From: Entonaema liquescens
Taxonomy: Eukaryota > Ascomycota > Sordariomycetes > Xylariales > Xylariaceae
NCBI GenBank assembly: GCA_902805475.1
Contig: CADCSX010000001.1
Span: 1,798,001 to 1,862,000 of the forward strand
Reading direction: 5' to 3'
DNA length: 64,000 nucleotides
Shown here: positions 22,060-36,000 of the stretch, one piece after another
Position numbering within the stretch: the first letter of the stretch is position 1
How the letters are laid out: each line of letters opens with the position of its first letter
Program-made: the position numbers and the translations under genes
The notes under the pieces: model-generated
Seen by the model: the letters and a program-made list of their open reading frames with translations, nothing else
Database searches by the model: none
What the model was told of the DNA's origin: nothing

Positions 22060-24150
22060 CTAATGGCCATACTCCATGCGCTTCCTGTCGTCCTCTGTTG
22101 GATCATCCGAAATCCATATTCCCTTCTCTTCTTCCGTGGCGTTGAGGAACCCGTTGGCTCGCCTCAGCGTCTGGACGTCTAGGTCCGTCACGTAAGACTT
22201 TTCATCAGAAAGTCTTAGACGGATCTCATGCTCAGTCGAAAGCATCATATCATCCTTTGCTAGTCGACGGGGGCCATCGAATACTGCCATGACTCGCTTC
22301 TTCATAGTCATCTGGCCCTTGTCGAAGCCCCATGAAGACGGGTATTCGCGCCTATTCTTACGGCTTTTGCTCTTACCAGAGAGCGGTACGCCGCCTCGCG
22401 AATGTGTCATGCCCCGTGACTTCTGAACGCCATTGGGTGGGTTTCCCTTCTTCCTTGTTGTGGGAGAGGTCAGCTTCCTTGGCTTGTGCTCATCATCCCC
22501 GGCGTCATCATCTTCAGCCATGTCCTCATCCTCTTCGTCGTCAGAGTTAGGTACACTTTGCGTAGTGAGAGGAAGTTGGTTTTTCTCAAGCGTCTGGTGA
22601 ACCTCCTCATCGTGCTCCACTTCGGCCAGTCGCTTTGCGTTGATGGCCTCTGCGGGGTCTTCTTGCTGGACGATGCGTAAGACACAGTCGTCCAAGTGCT
22701 CGTAGAAGTCTTGGGCATTTTCAAACGTGGCTGAGCAGGTTGAACACTTGCCCGTGGCATCTGGCGCGTAGCCAGTCAGCTTCTTACCGCTGTTCACTGA
22801 GGTTGCTGCCTTCTTTCTGCTGTTAGGGGCTGTCTGCTCAACGCCGTGTACTGCTGTCAGATGTCGCTTAAAAACGTCGGCCCGGTTGAACGACTTCTCC
22901 GCGGCCGAGCCTGACCCAGGGCAAAATCCGCAAACCATAGTACCCTTATAATGCGTTAATGTATGACGATTCTTGTCATACTTTCGCGCGAAACCCTTGA
23001 TGTGGTAATCACATGTTTGAATGGGGCACTTCTCTGGCCGCTCATTCTGGTGGGTTAACATGTGTGCCTTTAAATCCTTAAAGGATTTACCACAGTCTGG
23101 GTGTGGACATCGTTGCTTCTTCTCTGATTCGTCGCTGTTATATGAATACTCGTGCGACCCGTGCGATTGGTAAGACGACAGAGACTGTCGTCTGGCTGGC
23201 GCGGCAGGAGGGGCGTGGAAAGGGCTATATGGGTTATGAAAGGTTTGCGTGTAGGGAGATTGGCTGCCGTTACGCATGGCTGGCGCGGGTGAGGCAGTAC
23301 CAGAGAGTGCGGGCGAGTTAGGATAAGGGTTTTGAGGAGAGAAATTATCGTATCCCTGCATCGGCGGGGCCATTGGTCCGCGTATTAATGAAGGGTCTGT
23401 AGAGTGGGCTTCATGGTCAGCACATCAAGATCATCATAGTGAGTTGTTGTGTACTTCTGTCAAAAAAGAAGAAAAAAACAAGTATATTCATCCCGCCTCT
23501 TTCTTTGGTCCCAAGATGAAGCCTGGCGGAACTAACACCAAGCTTAGACCATCACATCCAGACCTGAGGGGGGCTGCGGTTGAGGACAAGTGAGAATTCA
23601 TTGAAAATGAGACCCGCGCCAACTCACCAATAGCCTTGTTATCAACGAAAGTCATGTTAAATTCTTCCATACCTGGATAGGTCGAGTACTCTGTTCCGGA
23701 GTAGTAGTTTGAGTCGACAATTCCAGGGTTCACACCGAGACCACCTTGTTGGTATTCTGGTAAGAAAGCCAATTGGCCATGATTTGAGTTAGGCGATCCG
23801 ACAGTTGAGGACGCCGTTTCTGAGGGGGCGGAGGCAGTTGAAAGACTTGATGCTGGAACGGGCATCTCGCAGTCGTCTGGGAACATATTCGGAGAAGCTC
23901 TGTTGTGGTTATTGTTATACATGAGGTGTGTTTCCGGATATATCGAGCTAACTTCGTATCCCGAAGCCGAGCGGTAGTCTTCCTGTACGCTCCGGGGGAT
24001 GTTAAAACCACCTGGGCTCATATGCATCTCCAGTGTCGGGGAGGTATAGCCAGTCTGGTGGTGGTGTTGGTGGTGGGTCTCAGGGTAGAGCATGAAATCA
24101 TGCTCGTTTCGAGGGAACATATCGTACGCTTGGTCGGCGACCATGGCCAT
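22060..24150 (-). CDS. C2H2 zinc-finger transcription factor
   Basis: Two exons on the minus strand, 24150-23628 and 23396-22060, separated by a 231-nt intron (GTGAGT donor, CTCTACAG acceptor). The phase joins as FVDNKAI-DPSLIRGP. Total 619 residues. The N-terminal half is low-complexity (His-, Ser-, Tyr-rich), as in many fungal activators. C2H2 fingers begin at about residue 271: CPHPDCGKSF...HMLTH, then CPIQTCDY...HTLTH, then CGFCPG...HLTAVH. A later Cys/His pair (CSTCSATFENAQDFYEHLDDC) may be a degenerate fourth finger. A Glu/Asp-rich acidic block (NSDDEEDEDMAEDDD) and a conserved basic/hydrophobic region (PSSWGFDKGQMTMKKRVMAV) follow. It is probably a nuclear DNA-binding regulator. I cannot assign it to a named factor or target set. 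Confidence 0.9.
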
Positions 24151-27100
24151 TGTGGTTTTACGTTGCTGGCAATTCCCGGTATATACTTGTGGTGAATTGT
24201 AAGAGGAATCCCGGCCGGTATGCTCACACTAGCCGTCTTCCCTCGCGTTAGTGTCTCAGTCGGGACACAGGAGATGACTACAGTAATGTTTGTGCGGTTA
24301 AGCTCGCATTCGTCCGAACTTATACCATAGCAAGACCCAGTAAGATCTATATGGGACCGAGTATAAAGCTAGTGATCTGGCGATGCGACGTTCGGAAGGA
24401 TCACTAAAAAAGACCGGGTGAAGCGATGAGGTTTATGTAAGTCGCAGAGCTTGGGCAGTTAGTCGAAAGTGAGTTGTCGCGCCACACAAATTCGTGATGC
24501 CTTCTTATTCCAATCCTAGAACTCTTCTAACATACGACCTCACGCGGTGAGGCTATAGATGGCGATAACTTGGGGGAGGTCCCTCGTGTTGAACACGACA
24601 AGCGACAGGTATGAACAAAAGTCTATTATATATATAGTTATATTGCTCTAAGTGGCCAGTAACGACGATGATAGTTAGACGGGAGGATAGAGCGGTCGTG
24701 TTAAATAGTTTAGCATGGTCCGAGGTCATGGAGATGGGGACAAGCAGGAACCGGTAATGCTTTGGGGGCTTCAGGATTCTATATACACACTTGCGCGCAC
24801 AGCCGCGCTTCTCTCAGGGTACGTAGATCTCCATGACTACCTATTCGAGATGTGGGTTGATAGGGCAGAGAGGGCAGAATCCGCGGCAGCGGTGAACAGG
24901 GATCCGGGTGTCGATTCAGAGCCTTACCTCTTAGGTCATATACCGTGCGTACCAACCTTCATCTCATACTTGGTACTTTAATACATCTACATCATATTTG
25001 ACCCCACCTCTCATAGGGTCCAACCTTGCTAGCGTCTCTTCCATTCTTAGGCGAGGCCGCAGGGCCGTCAGCAAGTAGCGTGGGTTGAAGGACCTAGGTA
25101 CATAGTAGTGGATACAATTAGTATCCCGCCCGTCAATATCCCCAAAGAGACGAATGATAACTTGGTTCGTGGAGTTTGTTTTGCTTTAAGGCGGCCCCCG
25201 TTATTGGTAGAAAAAGAGCATCACATACCCTAATGTTGTGCTAAGTACTAAGAGTACTAGGAGTACTAAGAGTACTAGGAGTACTAAAAGTACCAAGAGT
25301 ACAATAATTACCAAGAATACAATACCAAGAATACCTTTTGGGAGGGTAGGCCTGTTCTTTTTTTTTGCAGAGAGGTAGGGTAGGACGTGTGGGCTCCCTA
25401 GACTCTCCAATGGACCCCTGACACCCACGATTTTTACAAAGTACACGGCATAATCTGTCTTCCCATCTTTCCATCTTTCCATCTTCCCATCTTCCCATAC
25501 ATCTTGTCAATCGTTTGTTTTCAAGTCGCCAAAGGTCCCGTCGATTAAGAAAACTCCTAATTTGTACTAGTGCCATGTTCTTTTATCTTAGTATCGGTAT
25601 GATATAGGTAACCGTATATGGTGTATATGGTACAAGACAGCAACCCCCGTTTACCATCTTTCCCCCCCTGCTGCCGTGCTAAGTACCAGGAGATGCATGT
25701 CTAAAGAGCCCTGTCGTTCATCTCTACTATGTAGGTTAAAATGGCTTCGTTAGATCACTGGGATCCCATCTTCACGGCAGGCATCGCCGTTTGTTTACAT
25801 TATTATTTTACGGAAACGACGGATGCCCATGGGGTACAATTAGTAGCGATGACATTTAATTACATGTCAAAGCCGTATAAGAATTGTCCTTGCTCTTAGC
25901 ACAGATATTCCCCGTAGTGTCGATGGTGTAAGTGCAGTAGTTAAGAAACAAGGTTCATCGCCAGTATAAGGTTCTAGGATCCTGAAATATTATTTTCCTT
26001 TTTCTCATTTCCCTTTTCTTTTTAACTTGACGAATGAGACCCCAGGAACGCTCTGGAGCTCCTGGTAAGGAACAGGACCAGAGCCCGAACCCGAGGAACG
26101 AGCACCAGATCAAGCAATAGAGATGGGGCGTTCTAGCACACGGGGATATCTACCTTCTGGAATTAACCTGTCGATAGGCATGTCTCATATCTACCTGTGG
26201 TATTAGATCATTGGTAATGTGTGCCCAAGTTTGTTGCATGCTTACCACCCGCACACGTTATTCCTTAGCTTCTAGGCTATGCTCCAGGCTAGAGCATCTT
26301 GTCGGGGTATTCTGAATCTAGTAATAGGAGACGAGAAATATGTCTCAAGAACGCCTAACAGCGGGTCCAGACAACTGTAGCGCTGGTGCAGAACGGCAGA
26401 CCGAACACCGGCCAGGGCGGAGGATAGCAACGCTAGATAGCAAAGAGTTAAAGGGTTCAAAGAGGCTTTCGCGCCGTTATGTCCCCGCCGACATACATAA
26501 TAAGATAGTCATATTGCCGATACCATCGTTAGTGTGGAGGTTTCAAACGTCCGATCGTGAGTATGTACATCAACCTGTACATCAGTCTATCTTGTAGGTA
26601 TACTATAGGTATTGTATACAGTACATTTATCAGATTAAATACCTAATACCATTACATACCACACCCGTATAGAGAGAGCCAGTAAACCACCCGACGTAGA
26701 AACTGGAGAAGTAATCTTCGGGCTTTGCACAATTTGCACAGCCATGCATTTATGTATATCTCCGGTGCGGTAATGTAAGCACCGCCCCCTTTTCCACACC
26801 TCTTTTACCTCTGCGGCAGGATGCACGTGTCATACTGCAACCAGCCCATAGTGTTGTGAAAGTAGGCAGTTAATAGTACGAAAGTTACGAAAGAGTGCTA
26901 TTATGAAGCCTGATTGGCGTTTTCCTCATTTCCACTGCTTTTCTCACTCTGCACGCAACAACACCATTAATATATGCATCTTCCGTTCTGAAGCGGCGGT
27001 ATGTCCCAAACGAGCCAGCCAGCTACCTTGGTGACAGTTTCACTTCGCACATGTCCGTATGAGAGTGAAGCGGTCAATATCTTTGTAAGCAGCCTGGTAG

Positions 27101-28000
27101 TATTTCGGATAAAGAGTAGGGACGTAAGGGATGTGAGACTCGCGTAGAGTACTGTGAGCCGCAAGATCCATAAAGTTCCTAATAAGCTCCTAAGCTCCTA
27201 GAGTCCCAAGCTTTCAAGCTCCGTGCTAAGTCTCGATGCGTGAGAAAAAGAAAAGACGTAACATCGCAGCTTGGAACTCATCTCACCCCGGAATTATACC
27301 GAACCATACTTCATACTTCCTGTCTCAGATTTGACGATTTCACAGTTTTCAGTGAAGATTACTGTCCGTAACAAGATCCGTAGGTAGTATTGACGCCTCA
27401 GTTGGGAAAGCTTCTAGAGCGTTTAGAACTACAACCCCATTTAAAAGTCCGAGCCCAGATCGTTCATTGGCCTTTTGGCAAATTAAGTACATGTGTATCT
27501 GAGATTGGATTGGGCGATGGCAACTCAAATTATGAACAATGATTGGTCAGAATACGTCGCGCACAGTACTTGCTAGACGATCTAGCCTACTTTGGCCTCA
27601 ATCTAAAAAAAGAAGCTCGTAGGGAGGCGTACCAGAATTCCGTTCCACTTCGGAACAAGTGTGGCAAGCAGAACTGTAACTATGTACCTTACCTTAGGTA
27701 TGAAGATGAGGGGAATAAGAAAAAGAAACATACCATACCTAGTATGACAATATGATATTCATCATACATATAGACGACTATGATATAGGCCAGAATAATA
27801 GGCGAAACCATCGATGTCATATTCCGTCTCAGGTAAACTCGTCTGTCCGCTCCTTGACTAGAATGGCCGAGCAGAGAAATCCTTCCCAAACACACAACAC
27901 CAACCCCGTATGTCAATATGCTGCCATGATACATCGTACGTGCTACCTACTATGATGGAGGCGCGTTACATACAGTATCTGCCTACATACTAGATCGATG
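24151..28000. other. Gene-sparse region, part 1
   Basis: Upstream region of the zinc-finger gene followed by sequence with no supported gene. Open frames are all under 115 codons and none resembles a known family. Distinct content: an AGTACTAGG/AGTACTAAG-type tandem tract at about 25240-25305, CTTTCCATCTTCCCATC repeats at about 25461-25500, and clustered AAGCTCC direct repeats near 27185-27225. Poly-T and poly-A blocks are short. Confidence 0.5.
25240..25305. repeat. AGTACTARG tandem tract
   Basis: About seven units of a 9-bp AGTACTAAG/AGTACTAGG sequence with point variants, degrading into AGTACCAAGAGTAC. On the minus strand it reads as a VLLVLL repeat, which explains the open frame there; no gene is inferred. 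Confidence 0.85.
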
Positions 28001-29430
28001 TGTGTACTCAACAGGGTAAAGCGTATGGCTCGTGTTTACACAAATAGATAGTATTTAGGTCATTCACACCGTCGAGGTTAACACAGCGCTTTCAAAAACG
28101 TCATGCTGTGTTGCAATATGCATTTGCCTCCTCCATGTGTGATACACGCGATATGATGCCACGTGAAAAATCCGAAGGATTGCCTCGTGACGGATGCGCA
28201 TTGCATGAAATTCTGCTTACTCCCCCTCCTCAAGCCATGAACGATATGATCTTCGACGTGCGGTTGGACTGTCAACTCTCATACCGTCCTACTGCCTGTC
28301 CTACGGTAACCTACATAGTAATAAGAATCTAGCAACGCCAGGGGCTAAAATGTCACCAGGGATTGTTCGCAAACAATTGACTCAAATATTCCATCTAGAA
28401 CACTATGGTCGGAATCGGAGTACCGGCACGAGGCTTCACAACGCTTACCGAGCCGAATAATAGAGCTTTCTCCATAGAGTCGAAAACTACCTATTAATAA
28501 AAACGCTAGTTACCTACCTCTGCTAGAGGTTTGAATATGACTAGAGAAGCCTAGCTCGAAAATCTGTGGTTGTTTTAATAAAAGCGAATTACGTTCATAC
28601 ATACTCACAATAATTATTCTAACTGGATTGGGTTAAAGTTCTCATCTAATCATAACCCCATCGACGGCGGAAGATGATCGTGACGATGATGCGATTAGTA
28701 TAATTGAACTCAGCCCTATAAGAGGGTCAATGAGAGGCGTCGAATTGTCGTCAATCGAGTTTGTTCTCGAGTGTAAGCAAACACACAGCCACCTCCATAA
28801 AATAGAAGAATGATCTACGTGTCTTGGCTAGACCTCCTAGACCTTCTCAGACCTCCCAGACTAAAGGAACGATAATCGAATGTTCGACGAATATTCCAAT
28901 TTAGGCAGCATTGTCTTCCATACGCCATCCACATTCCATCGCCATGCAAGACCCGGCGCCTCTGCACGGTAAGTACCAAATGTAAGCACGTATTTGACGC
29001 GCCAACTCATCACCGACCAGGTGTAGCAGCCCTTTCATTCAAAACAGCAGATATTCAGACGAGTTGATTGGTCCTACCGGCCATGATTGTCCTGCGAAAG
29101 AAAGGAGGGCCTGTTTTGGCCACGACCACAAGAAGTTGGAGAAGATATGGGGGCCGACGCCTACATGTAGAGACATGTCCTTACATGTTCCATCATCCCT
29201 GACGAGCACATGGAAGATGTTACACGGCGGCATATTAATCCCTCCGATTCAGGGGTAGAAAGGTAAGCCCTAAACTACATAATAGATCAGAAGGAATCGA
29301 TCCGTTCCTGCAATCCTACACAACTGTACAAACTGGCGTCTCGTTTTCAAGAGTTACCCCCCCTCCTTTCCCCCTGTCAAAAGACTAGAATCCTTCGAAA
29401 GGACCACAGGACTTGTGGGTGCTACCCATT

Positions 29431-29469
29431 GTCCCATAGGTAGTCCCATAGTCCCATAGTCCCATAGTA
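29431..29469. repeat. GTCCCATAG/GTCCCATA tandem repeat
   Basis: Four units of GTCCCATA(G) with one interruption (GTA) after the first unit. Confidence 0.9.
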
Positions 29470-31639
29470 CCTAACGTAGCTGTCTGACACAAATACCGCG
29501 CAACACGGATGTCAGCAATTTTCTGATTGGAAAGCCCGAGACTAAACTTCATGCATAACTGTTACATAACTATTGAACTGTGCAACCCAAGCTCCTAAAA
29601 ATAAGTCTTCTTTTTTTCTTCTTTGGTGTTACAATTAAGACACGTGAAAGATTCGAGCAACCTAGTGACGCAAATAGCTTCTCGGCAAAGTATACTATTA
29701 CCTTCCATTTTTTGTTATAGTTGCCTAAGTGATCTTTTTTTCGAAAAGCTGAGGAACACTAGCACAATAGTTTGAAAACTCTACCGTAGTTTTGGGGCAT
29801 AGGGCTGAGCTGCCGTAACAATGTACCAGTCCTGATACAATTTTATGATCTCCGCTGTATCCATGTAATTATCTGACTTATTATAGCTGGCCTATCCAAT
29901 CGCAAGCTATTCCTTTTACTCGGGTCGAACCACGGAACTTAAAATGGGCACGGTACAAAGCAAACAATTTACTTACTTCTTATTCACAATAGCCTTTTCC
30001 TAGATCTGAAGGATGACAACAATAATAAAGATAAGATAATAGAATATACTTATGCGATATGCGTTGTCGACCGGAATCTGACTAAGTCTCACTGTAGTTT
30101 TCCTTTGCTGGACATATTAACGAAACGCCTATTCGCATTAAAGGTTAAGTTGGGCATAAAGATATCAAATTAGGACATATTTTAAGAGCCTCAGTCTCAA
30201 CCGTCGTCTATTTCTTAGTCTCATATGATAAGTATTAAGACTAGGCATATAGTACCTAATAACAAGATAAGGTTGCCGAGGCGGTAACCCGACGCTATGA
30301 TTTTAAATAGATAATATTTGAAGTCAAGTTGAATAATACACTAGCTTAAGCATCCTAACTGTTAGAATAGATAAAATTAGTTACTTGAACTCAACTCTTA
30401 GAAGCAGCCTCTGTCAGGTGAGGGAACCAAAGATAGCATAACCTATTTGGATCATACGAGTGCATAAGTTGTACAACACCGTCCATACATGTTCATCAAC
30501 ATATCTCTACCCTAGTCTCGCATGGAAAGGTTCCGCCCCGCTCCGCCCGTCGTCTACAGATCCTAGTCTGGTATCCATAACGTACTTGTAATACATCTCT
30601 GCAAATACAGTGGACAGTGAACAGTTGAACAGTGAACGAACTAGTGAGCCCAAGCTTAATCAAAAACGGAAAACTTTAGCGAATTGTTACGAAAGAGGTT
30701 TGGCGTCTAAGATATGACCACGACCAGGAACCCTGTAGCAACTCTTTCCCCAGAGACCCATATCTACATCATGGGATGTTATACGCTATGCCTCATATGA
30801 GGTCCCTGCTCCGAACCCTTACGGCATGTATCAGGTACAAAGTCCAATACAACACTTCGGAAACCCTCTCCCCGGCTTGTTACGCCTACATAGTACACTA
30901 ATAAGACCCCAGGGCCAAGAGCCAAGGCAGACTGACGGGTCGTAACAATCAACCTTGTATGAACTTCACGCGCAGACGATGTATGGAGTTGAGTATATGC
31001 CGTGCAGAACCCACATTGCCCACATAATCGCTATACTCTACTACCGCTAGAGATATCACGGCGCACATCGGAGCATGTAACGGATGAACGGAGATGAGTT
31101 GAAGGATTTTAGAGTCCACTGCCTAACTAGGCGGGCGAATTCGCAATACACATTACACAACTCACGCAAGCTATTACTGTATTCTAAGTAACCCCGTCGT
31201 CGTATCAACTGGCCGCGCGAACGAGACATTCCTGCATGTCTCTCGGAAAGATTCCTCATATCGGTATAGAGATAGACAAGCTCGTTTGGGACCCTGCATA
31301 TCGATGCTCATACTATGTAGTTGGGCGAGACAGGATGGGTCCAGTGTCCAGAAGACGTCTTTGATCTCGGTGAACCTCTTATTTCTCTATGATCAAAGTG
31401 CCTCCCCTTTTTTTGTTGTCTAAGGTGAATATGAATGAGCACACGCTAGACTAATATGATGGGCAATCCCAGTAACCGCAACAAGGAACACGTTGACAAC
31501 GCGCCATTGTGTAACGCAAAAACTGGTTCCAACATCCTATGAGACTTACAATCCCGCCTAGCTCCTCCCGCAGGCGAAGCCTTGGCTTAGTCGAGGACGA
31601 TGATACGTCGAGAAAGGTATGCACAAGCTTTCAATCTAG

Positions 31640-31927
31640 TTAGTTGACATAAGCGCGCGTACCTTGCAGAGCGGCCGTCGTCGTCTTGACCATCAACGTG
31701 CTACTCTCTCCTACGCCCCTTCGACGCATGAAAAGGGGTCTGCCGTCGTGTTCAATAGATCGAAGCTCCATAATTCTGCACCCGACGTGATAACCTAACT
31801 TCGCGGACAGGAATCGTGATGATCTCACCCGCCGTTTAGATAAAACAAGGCGATCAAGTTGGATTGTGACGCTATCCCAACGCCATGTCACAGAAATGTA
31901 ACGGCGGAACGAGATCCACCATCCCAA
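31640..31927 (-). pseudogene. Possible decayed HET-like fragment (very tentative)
   Basis: A 95-codon open stretch contains RRYISVTWRWDSV, which resembles the 'YLAISWKWD' start of one class of fungal heterokaryon-incompatibility (HET) domains. It is followed by VRSSRF and other loosely similar residues. The fragment has no plausible upstream start and no continuation into a full HET domain, and other frames also give partial resemblance. A chance match is quite possible. It is listed because HET genes are common in gene-sparse fungal regions and decay there. Confidence 0.15.
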
Positions 31928-32113
31928 ATGCTTGCTGGCCTAAGGTCATGAGGTAAACTAGCATCTATCCTTCAGGCTCGTTACCAGGTTATAACACAGG
32001 AGGATGTGTAGATCACCAAGATATTAAGATATACCTATGTAGATGCATACAAATGCAAAACCGCAAACTAAGCTGCGATCTGACGTTCGTATTTACGGGG
32101 GTATTCAATGGCT

Positions 32114-32640
32114 CTAACCGCCTGTGGAATATTTATGCAAGGATCCGGTAATGAATACTGGGCAAAATTGCATAGAGGCCCGTGTTGCAGTATTAGAGCG
32201 CCAATCATTTCCTACTTCCGCCACGTCGGCGACCTGGAGTTGCAGGTGCCCGACGAGGCAGCCAACCAATGCTTCATGATGACTTAAACGAATCAACAAA
32301 GCCCTGGGGACAAGAAAATAGCGTTCGGTAGATCTAGAAGGATGCATAGAAGGTCCAATCCCTCTCTCTGCATCCTGTGCCTCCCAATGCCGCCAGCCGT
32401 TATCCATGCGAGAGAGCCACTGTGGACTAACATGAGGATCTTCGCAAGCCACCTCAAGCCCCTGGAGATACCAGTGTACAGTAATCAGTACAGGGCCTGC
32501 ACAAGCCTACAATTTTTCAACAAGCTCTTTGCCAAGGTCTTGCCTTTCCCAATATCGTCATGGATAACATTCGCTTCAGGTTGATCTCCCCCAAGGGCTA
32601 TCGGAACGCCATGTTTCCGAGTGTTCGGTAACAACTAGCC
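32114..32640 (-). pseudogene. Coding-like relic of unknown family
   Basis: Two neighbouring minus-strand stretches in different frames look like protein. The upstream one (about 32640-32530) reads KHGVPIALGGDQPEANVIHD, then DIGKGKTLAKSLLKN. The downstream one (about 32517-32114) reads VLITVHWYLQGLEVACEDPH, then VSPQWLSRMDNGWRHWEAQD. A TTGTAG that could act as an acceptor lies between them. DDIGKGKT is reminiscent of a helicase/ATPase DDxGxGKT loop but is too short to assign. No start codon or complete domain is visible. I regard it as a probable remnant, not a working gene. Confidence 0.22.
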
Positions 32641-35600
32641 CTACCCGATCTCACCGAATTTCGCAATCGATCACTTTGCTAAGCGGCGTCGAGATTTGAT
32701 TTGTACCTGCGGCACGTACAAGATCATGGCCTACCCAAGTCATCATAGTGTAGGTATATATTATCCACACACACACACGTATAAGAAAGCTACGCAAACC
32801 CAAATGTGCTAGAATGAAAGGTGATTTATGGACCAAGCAACCGCCCGCCAAGCTGCATGTCTAATATGTTGGCTTGCATTCTAGGAACTGGTAAATTTTA
32901 GAATAAGGCACAGTATCGATTTCACACATCGAATGAGAGACATAGCCCCTGAGGAACTATATTGGATCCCCCGCAATTGGCAATTGGATCGCCCAGTATA
33001 CTATCGTCTTCCTAGTACGTAAGGTATGCTACGATAACTACAGTGAAACAAAATTTACATACTATAACAATCTTTGCTGCCTATAAGGAGCCGAAAGATC
33101 CACGTGCGCGCTTTTCTAACGGGTCTAGCTCCATCGCTTCGGGACCGAAAATTTACTAGAGACGTCCGGCTCTTAATCCTTCTTTGTATCAACATATGCC
33201 ACTGGAACATACGGGGGCACTATGCGTATTACCTAACTCTCTCTATATATATCATAGAGTCAGGGGGTATGCATGTCTCTCTCAGAACTTTAAAACTCCC
33301 CCAAGTGAAATACTATGTAATAGCTATGCAGAGGACGGGTACCACAGGCCTGGGAGAGATGATCGCTGTAGGTCCAGACCGTCTTACTGCTCTCGTGGCA
33401 TAAAACATCAAGCCTCTCTAATGTCATATGAACTTAGGTTTGTTGCCAAGTCCAGAAGGGGGTGTCAGTCAGCAGATGAGATCAGCACGGAGCACAACGT
33501 GGTAAAACCCGTTTGCCGCGCCGGAAGAGCGCTAAAGTATTACGCATATAACACATAAGATCCTTCATACGCGGAAGCATGTCTCAGACCTAGTAGATAT
33601 ACATTCCCCATGGTCGCTATTAACAGACATATTGCTTCATACATCTACTAATAAAAACTATATCTTAAGATCTCGTATAGGGCGCGCAGAGCCGGGACAC
33701 GTCTTGGCTTGACGCTGCCGAACTGAACTACAAAGTTCTAGCCAGGGTTATGTCTGGCGTACCCCTACAGCCATCAATACGACATATCATAATGAGGAAG
33801 TAATCCATATGTAATTGCTGTCGCACCGCACAAGCTAAGGTAGCGCCTCTGGCAAGTTCCTTGTGAACAACTACAAAATTAACTGTCTGACTGTGACACG
33901 ATTCTTTCTCTACGGCGGCAGGTTCCGTAAAGAGCCTCTCCTTTGATCGTCTTAATAACCGGTCTGGATCTCTATGTAATAAATCATCAGGAGGTCTATG
34001 CGTGTCGCGGACATGGGTGAAGAGCCTCCCAAGATCACGCGCCAACGCCCGGAAGCCCGTGTGTTGCTTGGACCTGACCCCTGGGAAAATGCCAATAAGA
34101 CAATAAGTTTACCGCTTATGATAGTGATTCTCATACCCATGAGTACACGTCAATATCAAAGCACTACCTAGGTGTGGACATATTATGGGTAATGAAAGGA
34201 CATCATCATCAAATCCCGGCTTATCCCAGACTTCTCGGCTGGTCAATTCCAGCTGATGGAAATTACCTCATAATAGCAGCCATTATTAAGAAAGATCCAA
34301 GATTACAGCTAATGATCTATCACCAGGACAGTTGCGATTGCCAATAAAGCTGCCTGAGTAGGAGTGATGTATTTCGTATTGTAGCTGTAGATGACAAGTT
34401 CCAAGATTAGCATGCGTTCAAGGGACCCATGGAACCGTCCCAGCTAGCCGGTTCGATCATCGCAGCCACAAGCGCTAAACCCACGGGTACGCCTAGATAT
34501 GGTAATTCTAGACCTCTAATAAGTAATAAGCCCCTAAACGTCTACTACCACCGCAAGTGAATTCCCCGTCGTTAACCACTATGGTTCGAGATGGTGTGAA
34601 CCCAAGAATGAGTCCCGCGGCTTACTATGACAGGTCTGTGGGCCTGCCGAGGTTTGTGGACTTACGGCGGAGTGTACGATGTGATGTACTACTATGGTAT
34701 GGTATTAAGATCAAAGGACCCAGAAGGATTAAACTTATGGTCTACAATTCCGCACTACTAAGCTCCTAGCGGAGACCCGACGAATTGGTTTCCGCGCGCC
34801 GCCCCGTGTTAGCTGCCGCCGGATACGACTCTGTGCGCTTAACAATTCCCGTCTTGTCTTAGCCCCAAGCCTCAACGTTTGTGGGGTGGGTTGTCTTTTC
34901 CCCCCAATCTACCATATCTAAGTAGAGTATGATTTTATTACCAGGTGACTTACAAGCTTCATACCATGACCCCTTGCTCTATGAGGGTCTATTCCGAGCC
35001 TGTCCTTGTCTTTTTGATATGTGCTTCGAGATAACACAAAGATTCAAACCCCTGCCCTTGGCTTCAACGCCACACTGTCCTGGCTCTTCCTGTCAAAAAG
35101 AATATTGCTTGTCCTTACGCGCATACACCAGCTGGATTCGCTATCAATGAACTTTTGACCCTGCTGAGATTCCCTATAACAGAGCTGCTCTTATACCCAA
35201 TATCCAGTAGAATATAGAATATTGTAACGTCGAGCTTCAATGTAAGACCTCCACTATGTGTCCTATGTACTATTCCATCCGTATGTATGTCCCCAAAGTC
35301 GCGGATGCAACAGGCCGTCAACCTTAATGCTAGCCATCGATCGCCGACGCAAGATCTACTGCTCCGCGTCTGGGCACTTGGGGATCATGCGTGTGGCTGA
35401 CGTGGAGCTCGGTAATCCGGTTCTCGCCCTCTAATCCCCTCTGAATCCGGCCTCGAGACCGGGGTAAGTTGGTGAAAAGCAGTGCTGAGGTTTTAATAAA
35501 CCCCCACCTCTATATCAATTAACGCAAGTGGCAATGGGGTATCTTGGGCATCGCACAGCACAGCACCAGCACAGTACGGTACGATAACCGTCTTGTCCTT

Positions 35601-36000
35601 AACATTGGTAATGAGAATGTCGCCAAGGCCCGTTTCAGGGAAGCCCGTCTTACTGACTACCCGTATATCCTCCAACCACCATCCTAGACCCATCACCAAC
35701 TTACGAGTAAACAATTAGACTATCGAGTCGACTGGGCCGTTCCCGTAACACGTGTTTTTGAGCCTCAATCTCTTCAGTAAGCAGGGGACCCAGGGGGAAC
35801 AGTAGGAGACGGTCCGCAATCCATTACATGTAATCCATCCCTCTTTCCCCCCCCCTCCGCGCCCCCAATTCCATCCCCAGTCGTGCGTTGGATACTACCA
35901 TACTTGCAGAAGCGAGATCATCGCTTGGCAGCATTTCAGCAGCCTTCTGCGTAGCATTGCTTGAAGATCATTTCTGAATTGCTAAACACTACACCGCTTT

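Larger units (their letters stand above)
28001..36000. other. Gene-sparse region, part 2, with possible gene relics
   Basis: Eight kilobases without an intact gene. A (GTCCCATA)n tract lies at about 29431-29469 and a (CA)n tract at 32767-32778. Several short stretches look more protein-like than background (minus 31640-31927, minus 32114-32640, minus 33728-34045, minus 35493-35714) but are isolated, lack starts or are broken by stops. The pattern suggests old, decayed genes rather than functional ones. No transposase, reverse transcriptase or long terminal repeat is recognisable. Confidence 0.4.

Noticed and set aside
29880..29945. tRNA B-box-like GGTTCGACCC on the minus strand
   Set aside because: T-stem pairing fails after the closing G-C and no A-box lies at the correct distance.
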